A stretch of DNA of 37,447 bases, from assembly GCA_903911085.1 (NCBI GenBank), contig CAIWCC010000193.1, positions 1-37,447 of the forward strand. Direction: 5' to 3'. Shown one piece after another: positions 33,825-37,447 of this stretch; the first letter of the stretch is position 1, and each line of letters begins with the position of its first letter. The translations under genes were made by a program, and so were the position numbers. The notes beneath the pieces were generated by a model that saw only the letters and a program-made list of their open reading frames with translations, had not been told where the DNA came from and searched no databases. The stretch is from an uncultured Bacteroidales bacterium. Lineage in GTDB: Bacteria > Bacteroidota > Bacteroidia > Bacteroidales > Paludibacteraceae.

Positions 33825-33930
33825 ATAGAACAAAACAATACATAATTAACGTTAAGCAATTTTCAACATGAAATTATTATTTAGATATTTGTCTAATAAT
33901 ACAATTATACAAGTACAAAATAAAAAAAAT

Positions 33931-34185
33931 ATGAATGATATATTCAAAGCGTTAAATGATCCGGCACGTCGCGAAATACTAAAAATGCTACAAAAACAGG
34001 ATATGACAGCTGGTGATATTGCATCTCAGTTTGAAATGACTGCACCAAGTATTTCGCACCACTTAGATAAATTAAAACGAGCTGGACTTGTAACTACCAT
34101 AAAAAAAGGGCAGTACATTCATTATTCAATTAATACTACAATTATTGACGATTTATTAAATTACATATTAACACTCAAAAAATAA
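33931..34185 (+). CDS. ArsR/SdpR-family winged-helix repressor
   Basis: 84 residues from the ATG at 33931 (MNDIFKALNDPARREIL); an in-frame ATG at 33868 would add 21 residues not typical of the family. The fold is one winged helix-turn-helix: LNDPARREILKML, MTAGDIASQF, then recognition helix TAPSISHHLDKLKRAGLV and wing TTIKKGQYIHYSIN. It lacks the metal-binding Cys pair of ArsR/SmtB (no Cys at all), so it is of the SdpR type rather than a metal sensor. The gene stops 3 bases before an SdpI-family gene. In Bacillus subtilis SdpR represses its own sdpRI operon and is sequestered by SdpI; the same logic is inferred here. Confidence 0.93.
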   Translation: MNDIFKALNDPARREILKMLQKQDMTAGDIASQFEMTAPSISHHLDKLKRAGLVTTIKKGQYIHYSINTTIIDDLLNYILTLKK

Positions 34186-34188
34186 ATT

Positions 34189-34839
34189 ATGAACAAATTT
34201 TTCAAAGAGACTATAATCTGGATTTTTAATCTCATTCCATTAGTTTATCTAAAAATTGTTTGGAATCAATTGCCTGACAAAGTTATAACAAGCTTTGGTT
34301 TTTCGGGAGGTGCCAATGGTTGGACAGACAAAAATGAACTTCCGTTAGTAATTGGTGGCATTGTTATTGGAACTTACCTTTTAATGAAATTTCTACCCTA
34401 CTTCGATCCTAAAAAGAAAATTGCAAATATGGGCGACAAGTATTTGTCATTCCGCTTGATTATGACTATTTTCATGTCACTTTTGACAGTATATATTTTG
34501 TATGTTGGTAGCACTGGTATATCAAATCAGAATTTACTTTTTGGTCTATTGGGATTGTTTTTTGCTTTGCAAGGAAATTATATGCAAACGTTACGACCAA
34601 ATTATTTTCTTGGAATTCGTACACCTTGGACACTTGAAAATGAGGAAACTTGGCGTTTGACGCACCGTATAGGTGGTAGGCTGTGGATGGCAGGTGGCAC
34701 TTTGACCATTTTACTTTCAATAATTATTGGCGATAAACTTTGGCTCTCAATATCTTTTGGAATTATTATTGCCATAATTTCGATATTTCCCATTATCTAT
34801 TCATATTCAGCATTTCAAAAAAATAAATTATCTAAATGA
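34189..34839 (+). CDS. SdpI-family integral membrane protein
   Basis: 216 residues with about six transmembrane helices. The N-terminal part has a DUF1648-like segment (first helix, then LPDKVITSFGFSGGANGW). The SdpI hallmark LRPNYFLGIRTPWTLENEETW follows near residue 135-155, with WRLTHRIGGRLW after it. B. subtilis SdpI protects against the SdpC killing peptide and signals its presence by sequestering SdpR. No SdpC-like gene is seen here. Most SdpI homologues have no tested function, so immunity is only one possibility. It overlaps the downstream hydrolase gene by 4 bases (ATGA) and follows the repressor after 3, forming a tight three-gene unit. Confidence 0.92.
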   Translation: MNKFFKETIIWIFNLIPLVYLKIVWNQLPDKVITSFGFSGGANGWTDKNELPLVIGGIVIGTYLLMKFLPYFDPKKKIANMGDKYLSFRLIMTIFMSLLTVYILYVGSTGISNQNLLFGLLGLFFALQGNYMQTLRPNYFLGIRTPWTLENEETWRLTHRIGGRLWMAGGTLTILLSIIIGDKLWLSISFGIIIAIISIFPIIYSYSAFQKNKLSK

Positions 34840-36230
34840 AAAAAATAATTTTTATCGGATTATATCTTATTTCAGCGGCTATTGTTTTTGGACAAGATGT
34901 TGTTGGTGAATGGAATGGAGCATTAAAAATTCAGAACATGCAATTACGGTTGGTATTTCACATCGTTAAAGTTGACAAAAACTACACAGCCACTATGGAT
35001 AGTCCCGACCAAGGAGCAAAAGGAATTCCAATGACAAAGGTTACTTTTGAGAATTCTGTTGTAACTATTGAAATGGCTGCAGCAAGTATAAAATATAATG
35101 GAACATTGGACGATAAGGGAATTATTTCAGGCACATTTACCCAAGCCGGCCAATCATTTCCAATGATATTAACTCGCAAATCAATTGAAAAAGTGGCACT
35201 TATACGACCACAAGAACCTACAAAACCATATCCTTATTATTCCGAAGAAGTAACTTTTAAGAATAGCAAAGAAAACATCACGTTGGCTGGAACACTAACT
35301 CTTCCCAAAAAAGATGGCATATTTCCAGTAGCAGTTTTAATCTCGGGCAGTGGTCCGCAAAACCGCGATGAAGAGTTGATGGGACACAAACCATTTTTAG
35401 TTTTGGCCGATTATTTAACACGCAACGGGATAGGGGTTTTGCGCTTTGATGATCGTGGTTGTTACGCATCAAAAGGTAATTTTGCAAAAGCTACAACACA
35501 GGATTTTGCCTCGGACGTTGAAGCAGCAATTATATATTTAACCACTTGTAAAAGTGTTGATTTGAAACATATTGGATTAATTGGGCACAGCGAAGGAGGT
35601 ATAATAGCACCAATAGTGGCTTCGAGAAGAAAGGATGTTAACTTTATCGTTTTAATGGCAGGAACTGCCGTATCGGGAGGAGATATTTTATTGTTACAGC
35701 AAGATTTAATTGGTCGTGGAATGGGTATAAATGAAGCCGAATTGAAACAAACAGCTAAAATAAACAAAGGTTTGTATCAATTAATTAGCGCCAATAATGA
35801 CACCTCGATTCTTAAAAACAGAATGACAGAGTACTTAAAAGTAAATATCAAAAACATTCCAAACAAACCAAAAGATGTCAACGATGATGAATTAATAAAT
35901 CAACAAATAAAACAAATAACATCACCGTGGATGCTCAATTTTATAAAATATAATCCTTCGCCAACGCTCGAAAAAGTAAAATGCGCAGTTTTTGCTATTA
36001 ATGGCAGTAAAGACACACAAGTTCCCTCTTCTGTTAATCTTCCAGCAATAGCAAAAGCATTGAAAAAGGGTAACAATAAGCAATATACCACTAAAGAGTT
36101 GATTGGTTTAAATCATTTATTTCAAGAATGTAAAACTGGTCTACCCAATGAATATATTGAAATTGAGCAAACAATATCGCCAGTAGCATTGTCTGAAATT
36201 TGTAATTGGATAAAAACAGTGGTGAAATAA
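34836..36230 (+). CDS. Secreted alpha/beta hydrolase with N-terminal beta domain
   Basis: 464 residues. A Sec signal peptide ends in VFGQ (about residue 20) with no lipobox Cys, so the protein is probably periplasmic. Residues 21-115 form a beta-rich domain (DVVGEWNGAL...GTFTQAGQSFPMIL) often found fused to hydrolases in Bacteroidota. The alpha/beta-hydrolase domain (about 135-460) has the oxyanion segment LISGSGPQNRD, a DDRG strand-turn, the nucleophile elbow GHSEGG (Ser252), Asp393 (NGSKDTQVP) and His427 (GLNHLF): a full catalytic triad. Esterase or peptidase activity is inferred; the substrate is unknown. Third gene of the repressor-SdpI unit (4-base overlap). Confidence 0.92.
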   Translation: MKKIIFIGLYLISAAIVFGQDVVGEWNGALKIQNMQLRLVFHIVKVDKNYTATMDSPDQGAKGIPMTKVTFENSVVTIEMAAASIKYNGTLDDKGIISGTFTQAGQSFPMILTRKSIEKVALIRPQEPTKPYPYYSEEVTFKNSKENITLAGTLTLPKKDGIFPVAVLISGSGPQNRDEELMGHKPFLVLADYLTRNGIGVLRFDDRGCYASKGNFAKATTQDFASDVEAAIIYLTTCKSVDLKHIGLIGHSEGGIIAPIVASRRKDVNFIVLMAGTAVSGGDILLLQQDLIGRGMGINEAELKQTAKINKGLYQLISANNDTSILKNRMTEYLKVNIKNIPNKPKDVNDDELINQQIKQITSPWMLNFIKYNPSPTLEKVKCAVFAINGSKDTQVPSSVNLPAIAKALKKGNNKQYTTKELIGLNHLFQECKTGLPNEYIEIEQTISPVALSEICNWIKTVVK

Positions 36231-36339
36231 TGAGTTCAATACAAGTGAATTAACAAACTGATTCACTAAAAATATTCCTTGTATCAATTCCTTGTTATGA
36301 TGCATTTAAATTTTTACACATTATCTTGAAAAATTATTC

Positions 36340-36347
36340 TACCTTTG
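36340..36347 (+). promoter_or_regulatory. -7 element of mazG promoter
   Basis: TACCTTTG matches TAnnTTTG exactly, with no clear -33 element. Transcription would start near 36354, about 70 bases before the ATG at 36423. Confidence 0.55.
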
Positions 36348-36422
36348 AAGTTCGATAAAAGATATGTTTTTACAGCTTCATTTTTTTATTTATCTTCTTA
36401 TAACCAACAACATACCAAACAA

Positions 36423-37226
36423 ATGTCTCATTCCATTCCACAAAAATTAGAACAATTCCAACGACTACTTGAGATAATGACTGAACTACGTGCAAAATGT
36501 CCGTGGGATAAAGAACAGACTTTTGAAAGTTTGCGCACACTTACCATTGAGGAAACTTATGAACTTGCTGATGCAATAATCAAAAACGACAAAGCCGAAA
36601 TTCGTAAAGAACTGGGTGATATTTTGTTACACATTGTTTTTTATTCCCAAATGGGTAGTGAAACGGATGAATTTGACATTTACGATGTATGTAAAGGTTT
36701 GTGCGAAAAGCTGATTTACCGTCACCCACATATTTTTGCAGATGTGGAAGCCAATAATAGTGAGGTAGTTATGCAAAATTGGGAAACACTAAAACTCAAA
36801 GAAAAAGGTGGTAACAAATCTGTTTTGTCGGGAGTTCCAAATTCATTGCCGGCATTGATTAAGGCTCATCGCATACAAGACAAAGCCCGAAGTGTAGGCT
36901 TCGACTGGGAACATCGCGAACAAGTGTGGAACAAAGTGCAGGAAGAAATTAATGAGTTTAAAGTGGAGGTGGCTGCCATGGACAAGGATAAAATGGAAGC
37001 CGAGTTTGGCGACCTGCTTTTCAGTTTAATTAACGCTGCACGCCTCTACGAAATTAACCCCGAAAATGCGCTAGAACGTACCAATCGTAAGTTTATCAAC
37101 CGCTTTAATTACCTAGAATCCAAAACTATTTCCGTGGGTAAAGACCTCAAAGAAATGAGTCTGGCGGAAATGGATGAAATCTGGGATGAAGCAAAAAAAG
37201 AAGAAAGAGAACCCCTAACCCCTTAA
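36423..37226 (+). CDS. mazG: Nucleoside triphosphate pyrophosphohydrolase MazG
   Basis: 267 residues from the ATG at 36423 (MSHSIPQKLEQFQRLLEIM). A TTG 26 codons upstream is in frame but lies on the predicted -7 element and gives a non-conserved start. Two tandem MazG domains are visible. The first has CPWDKEQTFESL, EETYELADAI and KELGDILLHIVF. The second has VGFDWEHREQVWNKVQEE, EEINEF and EFGDLLFSLINAARL. Length matches E. coli MazG (263 residues), which hydrolyses all NTPs to NMP and PPi and moderates the stringent response. Single gene with its own -7 element; no terminator was seen after it. Confidence 0.96.
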   Translation: MSHSIPQKLEQFQRLLEIMTELRAKCPWDKEQTFESLRTLTIEETYELADAIIKNDKAEIRKELGDILLHIVFYSQMGSETDEFDIYDVCKGLCEKLIYRHPHIFADVEANNSEVVMQNWETLKLKEKGGNKSVLSGVPNSLPALIKAHRIQDKARSVGFDWEHREQVWNKVQEEINEFKVEVAAMDKDKMEAEFGDLLFSLINAARLYEINPENALERTNRKFINRFNYLESKTISVGKDLKEMSLAEMDEIWDEAKKEEREPLTP

Positions 37227-37380
37227 AAAGAATAAGAACAAGACTCATAAATTATACAAAGATGGACTTAAAAATTGATTAGTTTTGTTCACTACAATGA
37301 ATAAAATATGCGAATTAAGGGTAGAACCCAATTAAAAAATATGCTGATTAACAGCAAAATAACACTTAAAATATTTTGAT

Positions 37381-37400
37381 ATATCAGTAAATATCAGTAA
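37381..37400. repeat. Two tandem copies of a 10-base repeat
   Basis: ATATCAGTAA occurs twice back to back near the right edge of the window, in AT-rich non-coding sequence after mazG. It may belong to the regulatory region of a gene outside the window. Confidence 0.5.
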
Positions 37401-37447
37401 CTTAGAAGAATATTTACCACAATTTATTCTAAATTATGACTTCTACT

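Larger units (their letters stand above)
33598..33930. other. Intergenic region upstream of the ArsR-type repressor gene
   Basis: It holds the terminator of the acyl-CoA synthetase gene (33648-33690), two dyads (33809-33824 and 33846-33855) and otherwise AT-rich sequence. No consensus -33/-7 promoter pair was found, although one must be present if the downstream unit is transcribed separately. No credible coding sequence is seen. Confidence 0.6.

Overview
The window reads as chromosome of a Bacteroidota bacterium, most likely order Bacteroidales. It is AT-rich. Most intergenic gaps carry the phylum-specific -7 element TAnnTTTG, in some cases with a TTTG-like -33 element about 18-22 bases upstream, and Shine-Dalgarno sequences are scarce. 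Marker genes agree: a type IX secretion sorting domain, a GldJ-like lipoprotein, a two-subunit 2-oxoglutarate:ferredoxin oxidoreductase with the gamma domain fused to alpha, folP next to cdaA, the acpP-fabF-rnc cluster, and a DUF2582 winged-helix protein. No tRNA, rRNA, IS element, prophage or CRISPR array was seen.

Left part (1-15.5 kb), the accessory-looking portion: the 3' end of a sulfatase; a giant (2530-residue) secreted BspA-type leucine-rich-repeat protein, built from five header/LRR/footer cassettes separated by four BACON domains and ending in a T9SS sorting domain; two small unrecognised lipoproteins with a repeat-bearing leader; a zinc-type CDF cation exporter; a third unrecognised lipoprotein with a near-consensus promoter and a strong terminator; a LytS/LytTR two-component pair starting just after that terminator; and a small DUF2582 protein.

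Middle part (15.6-28.5 kb), mostly housekeeping: korB/korA (reversible 2-oxoglutarate oxidation with ferredoxin), asnS, gldJ-like, folP-cdaA (folate synthesis and c-di-AMP), an MsbA-like ABC exporter, purB, and psd with a small MazG-like pyrophosphohydrolase.

Right part (28.6-37.4 kb): purN divergent from acpP-fabF-rnc (fatty acid synthesis plus RNase III), a long-chain acyl-CoA synthetase, a three-gene unit (ArsR-type repressor, SdpI-family membrane protein, secreted alpha/beta hydrolase), and mazG. Lipid metabolism (psd, acpP, fabF, acyl-CoA synthetase) and nucleotide metabolism (purB, purN, two MazG proteins) recur.

I see no clearly new defence or mobile system. The points most worth a second look are a terminator-like 18-bp hairpin inside the start of the rnc coding sequence; the cassette architecture of the giant BspA protein; the SdpR/SdpI/hydrolase operon, which has no visible toxin gene; the Met/Pro-rich sensor loop of the LytS kinase and its unknown lipoprotein neighbour; and the overlapping purN/acpP promoters.
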